DNA from: an uncultured Paracoccaceae bacterium
Lineage (GTDB): Bacteria > Pseudomonadota > Alphaproteobacteria > Rhodobacterales > Rhodobacteraceae
Assembly: GCA_951812615.1 (NCBI GenBank)
Contig: CATOSU010000002.1
Coordinates: forward strand, 1,302,001 to 1,366,000
Length of the DNA: 64,000 bases
Direction: 5' to 3'
Notes under the pieces: model-generated
Database searches by the model: none
Told to the model about the DNA's origin: nothing
What the model saw: only the letters and a program-made list of their open reading frames with translations
Program-made: the position numbers and the translations under genes
Shown here: positions 46,391 to 55,655 of the stretch, in pieces
Layout of the letters: the number at the start of each line of letters is the position of its first letter
Numbering within the stretch: the stretch's first letter is position 1

Positions 46391-46397
46391 TCTGAAC

Positions 46398-46436
46398 AGG
46401 CCCTGCCGATCCCTCCCGGCAGGGCCTCCCTATTTT
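46398..46436 (+). terminator. Terminator/attenuator between tctC and tctAB
   Basis: An 11-base-pair stem (46398-46408 with 46417-46427, loop of eight) is followed by CCCTATTTT. It would let tctC be made in excess over the membrane component by partial termination. Confidence 0.7.
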
Positions 46437-46452
46437 CTGGAAAGTCGGTTCG

Positions 46453-48480
46453 ATGGACCTTTTCTCGGTCGCCCTGCCCGCGCTTAGCGATGCGGCAAAC
46501 CTAATCCTTCAACCCATCGTTCTGGGCTATCTGGTTCTGGGCGTCGTGATGGGACTGTGCATTGGCGTTTTCCCCGGTCTGGGCGGAATCGCCGGCCTGT
46601 CCTTGCTGCTGCCCTTCATGTTCGGGATGGACCCGGTTCTGGGCCTTGCGCTGATGATCGGAATGGTTGCGGTGGTGCCGACATCGGACACGTTTGCATC
46701 CGTGCTCATGGGAATACCCGGGTCTTCGGCCAGCCAGGCAACGGTGCTGGACGGTTTTCCACTGGCAAAAAAGGGCGAGGCGGCGCGCGCATTGTCGGCT
46801 GCCTTTGCCTCATCGCTTTTCGGCGGTCTGGTCGGCGCCGCCTTTTTGACGGTCTTCATTCTGGTGGCGCGGCCCATCGTTTTGGAATTCCGGACGCCCG
46901 AGTTGCTGATGATCACCATATTTGGCTTGTCCATGGTGGGCATTCTGGCCGGCCGGGTTCCGCTGAAAGGGATTGTTGCCGCCGGGCTGGGCATGATGGT
47001 CGGCACCATCGGAGAGGGTGACAGCGCAGGAGAACTGCGCATGGCCACCTATGACATGCCTTACCTCGTCGACGGTCTGAAACTGGTCATCGTCGGGTTG
47101 GGTATCTTTGCAATCCCGGAAATCGTCGCCCTGCTGAGACAGGATCGCGCGATTTCGGAGACCTCGGTTCTGGGCGGCGGCTGGATGGCAGGTGTTCGGG
47201 ACTGGTTCGCGAACATCTGGTTGTCGGTACGTTGCTCCATTATCGGTGTCGTCGTCGGTGTGATCCCGGGACTAGGCGGTTCGGTTGTGGACTGGATTGC
47301 CTACGGGCATGCCGTGCAGACAACCAAGGACAAAACCAAATTCGGATCCGGCGAAATACGCGGCGTCATCGGACCGGAAAGCTCCAACAACGCCAAGGAG
47401 GGCGGTGGGTTGGTCCCCACGCTGTTGTTCGGCATTCCCGGGTCCGGGTCGATGGCCATCTTTATCGGCGCGATCGCACTTCTTGGGTCGGGCAACATCG
47501 AAGTCGGGCCTTCGATGCTGAAAAACAACCTCGATATCACGTATTCGATCGTCTGGCTGCTGGCGCTGGCAAACGTTGTCGGGACGGTCATATGTATCGC
47601 GGCCAGCGGTGGTATCGCGCGGCTGACCACGATCCCCTTCGGGTTGCTGGCCCCGTTCCTGTTCATGATCATCTCATTCGCGGCCTTCCAGTCCGGACAG
47701 GACATCATGGATCTGGTCGCGCTGTTTGCCATTGGCTTGCTGGGTATCCTGATGCGCCGGTTCGACTGGTCGCGTCCGGCCTTTCTGATTGGCTTCGTTT
47801 TGTCCAACCCGGCCGAAACCTACGCAAATCAGGCGGTGCAGATCGCCCGGTCCCGGTTCCGCAAGGGTTTCGAAGACGGGATCGACTATATCTTTTCGCC
47901 GATCGTGATCGTTCTGGTGATCATCACGGTTGTGTCGGTGGTCGTCGGCCTGCGGCAGGCCAAGACGATCATGGCCGAAGGCGAGGTCAATTCAGGGTCG
48001 AAACGCGCGCCGCTTATCTTCCTGCTCGCGGTGCTGGCTTATCTTGTCATCGCATATACCAATGCGGCAATGATCCCCGACTATGCCGCGGCTGACCGGG
48101 TGTTCCCGGCCTTTGTCGCGGGGGTATCGATCCTGGGATGTCTGGTTCTGGTTATTCAGATGATGATGAAACCGGAAACCGATGCGATGTTCGCCGACCG
48201 GGAAACGACGGATCGCAGCGAGAATGCACATGGGTTATGGCCGACGCTGGCGTGGTTTGCGGGTCTGTTGATCCTGACATCTCTGGTCGGCTTCATCCTT
48301 GCCCTCGCCATATTCCTGGTTGCCTTCATCCGGTTCCGGGCCGGCAAGAGCTGGTTCTACGCCGCCCTTTATGCGGCGCTCGGGATCGCATTTATGTGTG
48401 GCATGGCCGGCCTCCTGAACCGCGATTTCCCGCCGGGGCTTTTGCAGAGCTTTGTCGATCTGCCGTGGCCGCTGACCTGA
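46453..48480 (+). CDS. tctA: TctA-TctB fused permease of a tripartite tricarboxylate transporter
   Basis: The protein has 675 residues. Residues 1-500 are the large TctA membrane protein (LGVVMGLCIGVFPGLGGIAG, VVPTSDTFASVLMGIPGSSA, GPESSNNAKEGGGLVPTLLF, GIPGSGSMAIFIGA), about 11-12 helices. Residues about 515-675 form a TctB-like four-helix part (RVFPAFVAGVSILGCLVL, LVGFILALAIFLVAFIRFR). TctA and TctB are normally separate; here they are one chain. It imports a tricarboxylic acid using ion gradients with TctC. Confidence 0.93.
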   Translation: MDLFSVALPALSDAANLILQPIVLGYLVLGVVMGLCIGVFPGLGGIAGLSLLLPFMFGMDPVLGLALMIGMVAVVPTSDTFASVLMGIPGSSASQATVLDGFPLAKKGEAARALSAAFASSLFGGLVGAAFLTVFILVARPIVLEFRTPELLMITIFGLSMVGILAGRVPLKGIVAAGLGMMVGTIGEGDSAGELRMATYDMPYLVDGLKLVIVGLGIFAIPEIVALLRQDRAISETSVLGGGWMAGVRDWFANIWLSVRCSIIGVVVGVIPGLGGSVVDWIAYGHAVQTTKDKTKFGSGEIRGVIGPESSNNAKEGGGLVPTLLFGIPGSGSMAIFIGAIALLGSGNIEVGPSMLKNNLDITYSIVWLLALANVVGTVICIAASGGIARLTTIPFGLLAPFLFMIISFAAFQSGQDIMDLVALFAIGLLGILMRRFDWSRPAFLIGFVLSNPAETYANQAVQIARSRFRKGFEDGIDYIFSPIVIVLVIITVVSVVVGLRQAKTIMAEGEVNSGSKRAPLIFLLAVLAYLVIAYTNAAMIPDYAAADRVFPAFVAGVSILGCLVLVIQMMMKPETDAMFADRETTDRSENAHGLWPTLAWFAGLLILTSLVGFILALAIFLVAFIRFRAGKSWFYAALYAALGIAFMCGMAGLLNRDFPPGLLQSFVDLPWPLT

Positions 48481-48551
48481 CGCCCGGGGGTTCACCGCTG
48501 CACCGGGTCAATGATCCGGTCATTTCGTCCAAGTCTTCAGGAGGCTCTGCA

Positions 48552-49643
48552 TTGGGACAGACTGCTATTCCCTACCTGTTCATGCGTGGCGGGACCTCGC
48601 GCGGCCCATATATGAACCGCGCCGATCTGCCCGCGGATACCGAAGCGCTGGCCGAGGTGCTGCTGGCCATCGTCGGGTCCGGCCATCCGCTGAATATCGA
48701 CGGTGTCGGCGGCGGTGCGGCGGTAACCACAAAGGTTGCCATGTTGTCGCCTTCGGACGACCCGTGGGCGGATGTCGATTACTTCTTTGCTCAGGTCAGC
48801 GTCGAAGACCGTCTTGTCGATTTCAAACCCACATGTGGCAACATCCTTGCCGGGGTCGGCCCGGCAGCGGTTGAAATGGGTCTGGTCGCAGCGGGGCCTT
48901 CCGAAACCAGTGTCAGGATCCGTGCCATCAACACCGGCGCAAAAGTCACTGCCAACGTGAAGACGCCCGGGGGGATTGTCGAATATGCGGGCGATACTGT
49001 CGTAGACGGGGTGCCGGGAACGGCCGCACCGGTCGGTCTGCAGTTCATGGACACGGTCGGCGGCGCGACCGGGAGGCTGTTCCCGACCGGCCAACGCTCC
49101 GAGACGGTTCAGGGAATTGAGGTGACCTGCATGGATGTTGCGATGCCCATGGTCATTGCCCGCGCGGATGACTTTGGTCTGACCGGGGCCGAAACACCGG
49201 CGGAACTGGACGAAAACAGCGACTTCATGGCGCGCATGGAGGCTGTTCGGATCGAGGCCGGCGCAAGGATGGGTCTGGGTGATGTTTCCAGATCGGTAAT
49301 ACCAAAGTTCGGCCTGCTCAGCCCGGCAAGGGATGGTGGTGCCGCGACCGTGCGCTATTTCATGCCGTGGAGTTGTCATCCGACGCTGGCAGTCACCGGA
49401 TCACAATGCCTGTCCGCCTGTCTTTTGTGCCCCGGCACGGTCGCTGAAGGTTTGCTGGCTGCGCCGAACATGTCGCCTGTGTCGCTCCGGCTGGAGCATC
49501 CCATGGGGAAACTGCAGGTTGTTGCAGAATTCCGCCGGGACGGCGAGGAATTTGATTTTTTTTCCGCAGGATTGACCCGGACAGCGCGCAAGCTCGCCTC
49601 TGGTGACGTGTTTGTTCCGGGCGATGTCTGGGCCGGGAATTGA
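48552..49643 (+). CDS. PrpF/GalD-like isomerase (DapF fold)
   Basis: This 363-residue protein belongs to the PrpF family (IPYLFMRGGTSRGPYMNR, NIDGVGGGAAVTTKVAML, FKPTCGNILAGVGPAAVEMG). Named members isomerise 2-methylaconitate, 4-oxalomesaconate or aconitate. In a tricarboxylate-oxidising cluster the most likely role is trans/cis-aconitate-type isomerisation; this is inference. The start is TTG at 48552, seven bases after AGGAGG, and gives the family N-terminus. Confidence 0.88.
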   Translation: MGQTAIPYLFMRGGTSRGPYMNRADLPADTEALAEVLLAIVGSGHPLNIDGVGGGAAVTTKVAMLSPSDDPWADVDYFFAQVSVEDRLVDFKPTCGNILAGVGPAAVEMGLVAAGPSETSVRIRAINTGAKVTANVKTPGGIVEYAGDTVVDGVPGTAAPVGLQFMDTVGGATGRLFPTGQRSETVQGIEVTCMDVAMPMVIARADDFGLTGAETPAELDENSDFMARMEAVRIEAGARMGLGDVSRSVIPKFGLLSPARDGGAATVRYFMPWSCHPTLAVTGSQCLSACLLCPGTVAEGLLAAPNMSPVSLRLEHPMGKLQVVAEFRRDGEEFDFFSAGLTRTARKLASGDVFVPGDVWAGN

Positions 49644-49657
49644 TTGGGACTCTCAAT

Positions 49658-49677
49658 TGGTATACAATTGCATACAA
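49658..49677. promoter_or_regulatory. 20-base palindromic operator, copy 1
   Basis: TGGTATACAATTGCATACAA is a near-palindrome matching copy 2 at 17 of 20 positions. It lies just after the prpF-like stop and 18 bases before the small gene at 49696. Confidence 0.6.
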
Positions 49678-49695
49678 TAAATGGGGGGATAGAAA

Positions 49696-49929
49696 ATGTC
49701 ATACGATATACACTTGGATCGCGCCGCCACCGAGCTGGAAGCCGCAAGGGATCACATCCTGACCGAAATTCGCGACTACCCGACTCCGGTTTCCGGGTGC
49801 GATGCGCAGTACAACCACCTGATCGGAATGCGAAATGCGATCGCCGAGGCTTTGTCGGCAATCCGTGGCCCGCAATTCGTTGCAACGCCCCGCACACCCT
49901 TCCCCGGTGCCGGTGTGGAAAGCAGATAG
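49696..49929 (+). CDS. Small hypothetical protein (77 residues)
   Basis: It opens MSYDIHLDRAATELEAARDH behind a strong ribosome site (GGGGGGAT), and is mostly helical and acidic in the first half, with a proline-rich end (TPRTPFPGAG). Palindromic operators lie just before it and after it. I do not recognise a family. It is too short to be an enzyme of the pathway; a regulator or accessory protein is possible. Confidence 0.65.
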   Translation: MSYDIHLDRAATELEAARDHILTEIRDYPTPVSGCDAQYNHLIGMRNAIAEALSAIRGPQFVATPRTPFPGAGVESR

Positions 49930-49989
49930 GCGCCCATTTGTCCGGCTGTTGACGAACCTGAAAGAAGGGTGCGAGTTTGTTGTTGATTT

Positions 49990-50009
49990 TTGTATCCAAT
50001 TGGATACAA
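49990..50009. promoter_or_regulatory. 20-base palindromic operator, copy 2 (before tcuA)
   Basis: TTGTATCCAATTGGATACAA is a perfect 20-base dyad 61 bases before tcuA. The TTGTAT...ATACAA arms fit GntR-type (FCD) operators. No gntR gene is in the window. Confidence 0.65.
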
Positions 50010-50070
50010 GAAGTGCAGAAATGAGAATCGTCGAAACCCACCGATGGTTTGTCTCAGGAAAGGAAACCGC

Positions 50071-51465
50071 ATGTCCGGATCAATGCAGCTGGCTCCAGAC
50101 ATACTGATTGTCGGTGGCGGGAACGCGGCCCTCTGCGCGGCCATTACCGCCCGCGAAGCCGGGGCGTCGGTCACTATTCTTGAATGCGCTCCGAAGACCT
50201 TCAGAGGCGGCAATTCCCGCCACACCAGAAACTTCCGCTGCATGCACAGCGGACCGCAGGGTGTTCTGACAGGCGCCTATGACGAAGAAGAATATTTTTC
50301 CGATCTGCTGAAGGTGACCGCCGGAAAGACCGACGAGGCACTGGCGCGGCTCGTCATAAACCAGTCAGAGGAATGCTATCACTGGATGGGGGCGCACGGG
50401 GTGAGGTTTCAGCCCTCCTTGTCCGGCACGCTGTCGCTGTCACGCACCAACGCCTTTTTCCTTGGCGGCGGTAAAGCGCTGGTAAACGCCTATTACCGGA
50501 CGGCCGAGGATCTGGGCGTCACGGTCGCCTATGACACACAGGTCACGCATCTGCAGCACGATGGATCCCGGATTGCTTCGGTCACAGCGACCGTCGACGG
50601 GGAAACGACCACCTTCATGCCGCGGGCCGTGGTTGTCGCATCGGGCGGGTTTCAGGCCGATATCGACTGGCTGGCTTCGGCATGGGGACCGGCGGCCCGC
50701 AATTTCCTGATCCGGGGAACGCCCTACAATCGCGGTGTGGTTCTGCGCGACCTGCTGGATCAGGGCATTGAAAGCGTCGGCGATCCGACCCAATGCCATG
50801 CTGTCGCCATCGACGGACGCGCACCCAAATATGACGGCGGGATCGTCACCCGGCTGGACTGTGTTCCGTTTTCGGTCGTCGTCAACAAGGACGGAAACCG
50901 GTTCTACAACGAAGGCGAAGACGTCTGGCCCAAACGCTATGCGATCTGGGGCCGGCTGGTTGCCGCGCAACCCGATCAGGTGGGATATGCGATCATTGAC
51001 GCGAAATCGCTCGATCTGTTCATGCCGTCGGTCTTTCCGCCGATAGTGGCCAATTCCATCGAAGAACTGGGTGATCGTCTTGGCCTGCCCCCCGACAGGC
51101 TGCGCCAGACGGTCGATACGTTCAACGCCGCCTGCCGCCCCGGCACGTTTCATCCGACCGAGCTGGACGGGCTGACAACCGAGGGGCTGGACCCGCCGAA
51201 AACCAACTGGGCGCGGCCCATCACCGAACCACCTTTCTACGGGTACGAATTGCGGCCCGGCGTGACATTTACCTATCTCGGGTTGCGGGTTGACCGGGCC
51301 GCTCAGGTACAGGCGCCCGAACAGGCGGTCGAAAACTTGTGGGCAGCCGGAGAAATCATGGCCGGCTCGATCCTTGGTCAGGGCTATCTGGCGGGATTCG
51401 GCATGACGATCGGCACCGTATTCGGACGCATCGCAGGCAAGGAGGCCGCGGCCTATGTCAAATGA
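50071..51465 (+). CDS. tcuA: FAD-dependent tricarballylate dehydrogenase TcuA-like
   Basis: This 464-residue flavoprotein of the fumarate reductase/succinate dehydrogenase family has FAD motif ILIVGGGNAALCAAITARE, RTNAFFLGGGKALVNAYY, VVASGGFQADIDWLA and the C-terminal LWAAGEIMAGSILGQGYLAG. Length and the TcuB partner directly downstream fit tricarballylate dehydrogenase, which oxidises tricarballylate to cis-aconitate. ATG 50071 follows AGGAAAGGA. Its end overlaps tcuB by 11 bases. Confidence 0.9.
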   Translation: MSGSMQLAPDILIVGGGNAALCAAITAREAGASVTILECAPKTFRGGNSRHTRNFRCMHSGPQGVLTGAYDEEEYFSDLLKVTAGKTDEALARLVINQSEECYHWMGAHGVRFQPSLSGTLSLSRTNAFFLGGGKALVNAYYRTAEDLGVTVAYDTQVTHLQHDGSRIASVTATVDGETTTFMPRAVVVASGGFQADIDWLASAWGPAARNFLIRGTPYNRGVVLRDLLDQGIESVGDPTQCHAVAIDGRAPKYDGGIVTRLDCVPFSVVVNKDGNRFYNEGEDVWPKRYAIWGRLVAAQPDQVGYAIIDAKSLDLFMPSVFPPIVANSIEELGDRLGLPPDRLRQTVDTFNAACRPGTFHPTELDGLTTEGLDPPKTNWARPITEPPFYGYELRPGVTFTYLGLRVDRAAQVQAPEQAVENLWAAGEIMAGSILGQGYLAGFGMTIGTVFGRIAGKEAAAYVK

Positions 51466-52513
51466 AATCATCGTCGAAGCCCGCCGCCAGACCGAGATCT
51501 GCAATGCCTGCCGCTATTGCGAGGGTTATTGTTCGGTCTTTCCGGCAATCACCCGGCAACGCGCGTTTTCAGACGGCGATCTGACTCAGCTTGCCAATCT
51601 CTGCCATAACTGTAGGGGCTGCTACTATGCCTGCCAGTATACCGAGCCGCACGAATTTGCGCTGAACCTGCCCGGTATTCTGGCCGAGGTCCGGCAGGAC
51701 AGTTGGAAAGAACACGCCTGGCCGGTTGGCTTTGGCCGCGCCTTCGACCGCGCAGGAACCCTGATTGCTCTGGTGATGGTGCTTTCCATTGCCGCGCTCT
51801 TTGTGCTGGCCCAGGCGGTTCGCCCGGCCAGCGGTGAAGGTTTTTACGCCTATCTTTCGCACGGGTTGCTGGTGGCCATTTTCGCCCCGGCCTTTCTTGC
51901 GCCGCTGGTGGTGCTGATGATCTCCCTGATCCGTTACTGGCGCACGGTTGGCGGCAAGGGGTTGAAATGGCGCCATATCTCCGGCGCGCTGGCTTCGGCT
52001 GGCCGGATGAGCAACCTGTCAGGCGGCCATGGGGATGGATGCAACTTCGAGCAGGAAGACCGGTTTTCCAACGCCCGGCGCTGGTTTCACCAGGCCACGC
52101 TTTACGGGTTTCTGCTGTGTTTCGCGTCCACCTCTGCGGGCACCGTCCTTCACTACGATTTCGGGCTGGAGGCACCCTATGGGCTTTTCAGCCTGCCAAA
52201 GTTGCTGGGCATTCCCGGAGGTATCATGCTTTGCGTCGGGACGGCCGGGCTGGCGTGGTTGAAAACGAAGGCTGAACGGCAGCTTGGCGCGGCGGCGGCC
52301 TGGGGTGGAGAAATGGCATTTGTCCTGCTGCTGTTCTTCGTCAGCCTGACGGGGCTGCTGCTGTTCGCGGTCAGCGGATCTGTTGCGGTACAGGTGATGC
52401 TGCCGTTGCATCTGGGCACGGTGCTGACGTTCTTCCTGCTGACGCCCTATTCCAAGATGGCGCACGGGTTTTACCGGCTGGCGGCGCTGGTGCGGGACGA
52501 ACAGGACAAATAG
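51455..52513 (+). CDS. tcuB: Tricarballylate utilisation Fe-S/cytochrome-b-like protein TcuB
   Basis: The protein has 352 residues. Two CxxCxxCxxxC clusters (Cys16/19/22/26 and 50/53/56/60) bind [4Fe-4S] centres. A membrane part with about six helices (residues 95-345) follows. TcuB reoxidises the flavin of TcuA and passes electrons to the quinone pool. The pairing with tcuA is the classic Salmonella arrangement. Confidence 0.92.
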   Translation: MSNEIIVEARRQTEICNACRYCEGYCSVFPAITRQRAFSDGDLTQLANLCHNCRGCYYACQYTEPHEFALNLPGILAEVRQDSWKEHAWPVGFGRAFDRAGTLIALVMVLSIAALFVLAQAVRPASGEGFYAYLSHGLLVAIFAPAFLAPLVVLMISLIRYWRTVGGKGLKWRHISGALASAGRMSNLSGGHGDGCNFEQEDRFSNARRWFHQATLYGFLLCFASTSAGTVLHYDFGLEAPYGLFSLPKLLGIPGGIMLCVGTAGLAWLKTKAERQLGAAAAWGGEMAFVLLLFFVSLTGLLLFAVSGSVAVQVMLPLHLGTVLTFFLLTPYSKMAHGFYRLAALVRDEQDK

Positions 52514-52709
52514 CACCCGCACCAAATGGGGCCGCCAGCGAAACACGCCCCGGTTGTGTCACTTGTCGTATCCATCAGGCCCGTAAGCGGCAACCTCTGC
52601 TCCGGCCGCATTTCTGCGACGACCGATCAGGAAACAATGCAGGGTAGTTTGACGGGATTGATCCCGAATTGGCGTCAATCCGTTGGCCGCTCCGGCGATC
52701 CCACTGTTA

Positions 52710-53705
52710 TCAACTATCCAAAATCCTGTCCCGCATCTGGCTGAACATCGGGGCAAGCCCCTGAATGCAGGGGGTTTCCGAGGCCCAGCGGCCTGCGCGA
52801 TCGGCCACTCTTTGCGCATGCGTTCGCGTTACACCGACCCGGTCGTATTTCAGGCTGGCGGCATGATCCCACCACGGACCGTCTCCTTTGCGGGACAGGA
52901 TCAGCGACAGCCGGATGGATGAGTGTGCAACGCCGAAGGCCCGGAATTGATCCGTGATCGGAGCTTGCGCGCCGGTTTCTCCCTGCTGCAATGCCGCCAG
53001 TTGCCGGTCTATGACGGCGTCGGCATCGGGTGTCCATTCATCGGCAAACAGCCAGACCAGATCATCCACTTGCCTGCGGGACCCGGCGTGTTCCCAGTCG
53101 AACCAGCAGATGCGGCCATCCGGCCGGACGATCGCGTTGCCGGGTCTGGCGTCCCATTTGTTCAGAACCCTCGGCGTCGAAGGGTCGGCGTGCAGAAGGG
53201 TTCCGAAATCATGGTCGGGCACGGCGAGACCCAGGGTTTCTGCCAGTCGCGCCGGCGCTGCCGCCAGATCAGCGGTCCAGCCCGGCCTTTGGCCGATCCT
53301 TGGAACCCGGGAGGCAATTCCTGTTTCAAGACCGGCGGAATGTATCTGCAGAAGCGATTTTGCTGCCGCGTCCAGCAGGTTTGCGGCCCGATCCGGCCCC
53401 GCCTGATCCAGCGCTTCGGACAGGCGGATCCCCTCGACGTATTCCTGCACCACAAGTTCGCCGTCCCGGCGTATGACATTCGGGCTCAGTCCCCGAGGTC
53501 CAAGAACCCTGAGGATTTCCTCTTCCAGCTTTGCCCGGCCGGGCGATCGACGTTCCGAAACCGCATAAGTCTGATCTTCGATTTTGCACAACAGGGTTTT
53601 CCGGCTCTGCCCGCCGGGAAACCCGGTTATCGCGGCCGGTGATCCGAACAACGCTTCCAGACGATCCAGCAATGTTTGAAGGTTTCGCACTGCGGTCCAT
53701 GCCAC
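52710..53705 (-). CDS. Aminoglycoside phosphotransferase (APH)-fold kinase
   Basis: The protein has 331 residues of the APH/choline-kinase fold: VVQEYVEGIRLSEALDQA and the catalytic loop NKWDARPGNAIVRPDG (an Asp with the following Asn, in place of the usual HxDxxxxN), then ICWFDWEHAGSRRQVDDLVW. The first half of the Brenner motif lacks the histidine. The substrate is unknown. No binding partner is nearby. Confidence 0.83.
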   Translation of the reverse strand: MAWTAVRNLQTLLDRLEALFGSPAAITGFPGGQSRKTLLCKIEDQTYAVSERRSPGRAKLEEEILRVLGPRGLSPNVIRRDGELVVQEYVEGIRLSEALDQAGPDRAANLLDAAAKSLLQIHSAGLETGIASRVPRIGQRPGWTADLAAAPARLAETLGLAVPDHDFGTLLHADPSTPRVLNKWDARPGNAIVRPDGRICWFDWEHAGSRRQVDDLVWLFADEWTPDADAVIDRQLAALQQGETGAQAPITDQFRAFGVAHSSIRLSLILSRKGDGPWWDHAASLKYDRVGVTRTHAQRVADRAGRWASETPCIQGLAPMFSQMRDRILDS

Positions 53706-53965
53706 CGTTCAGGTTCAGGTGATGACACAGGGTCATCAGATCGGCGCGGCGTCAAGCCGGTAGCACCTGCCGTGCACCCCCCGTGCACCCCCTGGCTGCC
53801 GGTTTGGTCGCCTGTTGCCCGGATCAGGCCGCCGGTGTACCAGTTTTCCGACTGCAATCACCGGACGAGGCCTGGCCCGCGTCCGATGGATATGGAGAGG
53901 TCCGGCACTGGTCTTCCCGGCCAAATGTCGGAAAAACCCGGCCAACAGCTGACACGGAGGTGAAC

Positions 53966-54895
53966 ATGTACGGAATTCTCGAAGGCACCGGATTTGAGGT
54001 CATCGAACCGGAATTTGCCACGCTGTTTGCCGGCCATATCCGTGTCGAACGCCTGTGGTCCGGGGCCAGATGGTGTGAAGGGCCGGCATGGTTTCCGGCC
54101 GGGCGGTACCTGATCTGGTCCGACATTCCGAACAATCGCATGATGCGCTGGGACGAAACCGATGGATCGGTTTCGGTTTTCAGACCGGCTTCGAACAACT
54201 CCAACGGAAACACGGTCGATTTGCAGGGCCGGCTTGTGACCTGTGAGCATCTTGCCCGGCGTGTCACCCGGACTGAACACGACGGTTCCATCCGGGTGCT
54301 GGCCGACAGTTATGACGGAAAGCCGCTCAACTCTCCCAACGATGTTGTCGTCAAATCCGATGGCAGCATCTGGTTCACGGACCCGTTTTATGGAATCGCG
54401 TCGGATTATGAAGGGGATCAGAGCCCGGTCGAACAGGATGGTTGCCACGTTTATCGCATCGACCCGTCGGACGGAGGTATCCGGCGCGTGGCAGACGATT
54501 TCGCGCAACCCAACGGGCTGGCTTTTTGTCCGCAGGAGCGGTTTTTGTATGTCAGTGACACCGGCGCGTCCCATCAGCCCGACGGACCCGCACATATCCG
54601 TCGCTTTGCCGTGGCGGAGGACGGGCAACTGACCGGCGGAGAGGTCTTTGCCAACTGCACCAACGGTCTGTTTGACGGGTTTCGGGTTGACCGCGACGGC
54701 CGGATCTGGACCAGCGCCCGCGACGGTGTGCATTGCTACACGCCGGATGGCACGTTGATCGGCAAGGTCCTGATACCGGAGATCGTTGCAAATGTTACGT
54801 TTGGGGGACCCAAGCGAAACCGTTTGTTCATCTGCGGAACGACGTCGCTCTACTCGGTTTACGTTTTTGCCAACGGCGCTGACCGGCCGGTTTGA
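53966..54895 (+). CDS. SMP-30/gluconolactonase/LRE-family protein
   Basis: This 309-residue beta-propeller has the metal ligands of the SMP-30 group: the glutamate in WCEGPAWFPAG, asparagine in NSPNDVVVKSDGSIWFTDP, and aspartate in FDGFRVDRDGRIWTSA. It should hydrolyse a sugar lactone such as gluconolactone. ATG at 53966 follows GGAGG. It converges with the TetR gene. Confidence 0.91.
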   Translation: MYGILEGTGFEVIEPEFATLFAGHIRVERLWSGARWCEGPAWFPAGRYLIWSDIPNNRMMRWDETDGSVSVFRPASNNSNGNTVDLQGRLVTCEHLARRVTRTEHDGSIRVLADSYDGKPLNSPNDVVVKSDGSIWFTDPFYGIASDYEGDQSPVEQDGCHVYRIDPSDGGIRRVADDFAQPNGLAFCPQERFLYVSDTGASHQPDGPAHIRRFAVAEDGQLTGGEVFANCTNGLFDGFRVDRDGRIWTSARDGVHCYTPDGTLIGKVLIPEIVANVTFGGPKRNRLFICGTTSLYSVYVFANGADRPV

Positions 54896-54913
54896 CAGAA
54901 CCGAATACCCGGA

Positions 54914-55576
54914 TCAGCCGGGGCTGCCGATTGCGCGGAACCCTGCTTCGCAATAGTCGAGCAGCGTTTGCATCAGGTCGTCTGTATCGGCTGAGCCCGA
55001 AAGATCCCCGATCCGCCATGTCGATGTGCTCAGCGACAGGATGGCGGACACCATGAACACGAACCCGGCCCCGATCTGGCGCGGCGACGCCCCCGGCAGA
55101 ACGCGGGACAGCTCGCTGGTAAAAACCTGCGCGGTCGGGTCGAAACACACCTCGGAAATGGGACGCCAGCGTTCGTCGGCGGAGACATGTGCGATCAGCC
55201 GTCCATAGGCCCGCCACTGCGGACCACTATGCGTGGTGAGTTCCAGAAACGGGCCAATGAAGGCCGACAGGATCCCGCGCAGGTCCGCCTCATCTTCTGT
55301 CTTCCGGGCCTCCAGCGCCGCAAGGCGGTGTTCGGCCAGAACGCCGGCACGCCGGGCGACAACCGTGAAGAACAGGTCTTCCTTGCTTCCGCCATGATGG
55401 TTCACCAAGGCCCCCTGAACGCCGGCCTTTGAAGCGATATCGCGGATCGAAGCGCCATCGAATCCATGTTCGGAAAACAGTTGTTCGGCGGCGTCCAATA
55501 TCCGTTCCCGGGTTGCCAGAGACCGCTGGCTCGGCGCCCTTTGTCTTTGTTTCTCTTTGGGTTTTTCGATCATCAC
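54914..55576 (-). CDS. TetR-family transcriptional regulator
   Basis: The protein has 220 residues. The N-terminal HTH (RERILDAAEQLFSEHGFDGA, SIRDIASKAGVQGALVNHH) precedes a ligand-binding helical domain. It has a basic, lysine- and glutamine-rich first 20 residues. It diverges from the FMO operon and has a TetR-type palindrome in the 79-base gap, so it is probably its repressor. Confidence 0.92.
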   Translation of the reverse strand: MMIEKPKEKQRQRAPSQRSLATRERILDAAEQLFSEHGFDGASIRDIASKAGVQGALVNHHGGSKEDLFFTVVARRAGVLAEHRLAALEARKTEDEADLRGILSAFIGPFLELTTHSGPQWRAYGRLIAHVSADERWRPISEVCFDPTAQVFTSELSRVLPGASPRQIGAGFVFMVSAILSLSTSTWRIGDLSGSADTDDLMQTLLDYCEAGFRAIGSPG

Positions 55577-55596
55577 AAAAATATCTTGCCTTATTT

Positions 55597-55610
55597 TTAA
55601 CGTTCGTTCA
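55597..55610. promoter_or_regulatory. Candidate TetR operator
   Basis: TTAACGTTCGTTCA has arms TTAACG and CGTTCA around TT (one mismatch), between the TetR start and the FMO gene. The NAACGnnCGTTN type is common for TetR operators. Confidence 0.6.
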
Positions 55611-55655
55611 ATCTAAAAGAGACACCGGGAACGCATAATTCAGAGACCGAACAAC

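Noticed and set aside
53750-53800. Repeated GTGCACCCCC units before the SMP-30 gene
   Set aside because: Only two imperfect units; too short to call a repeat array.
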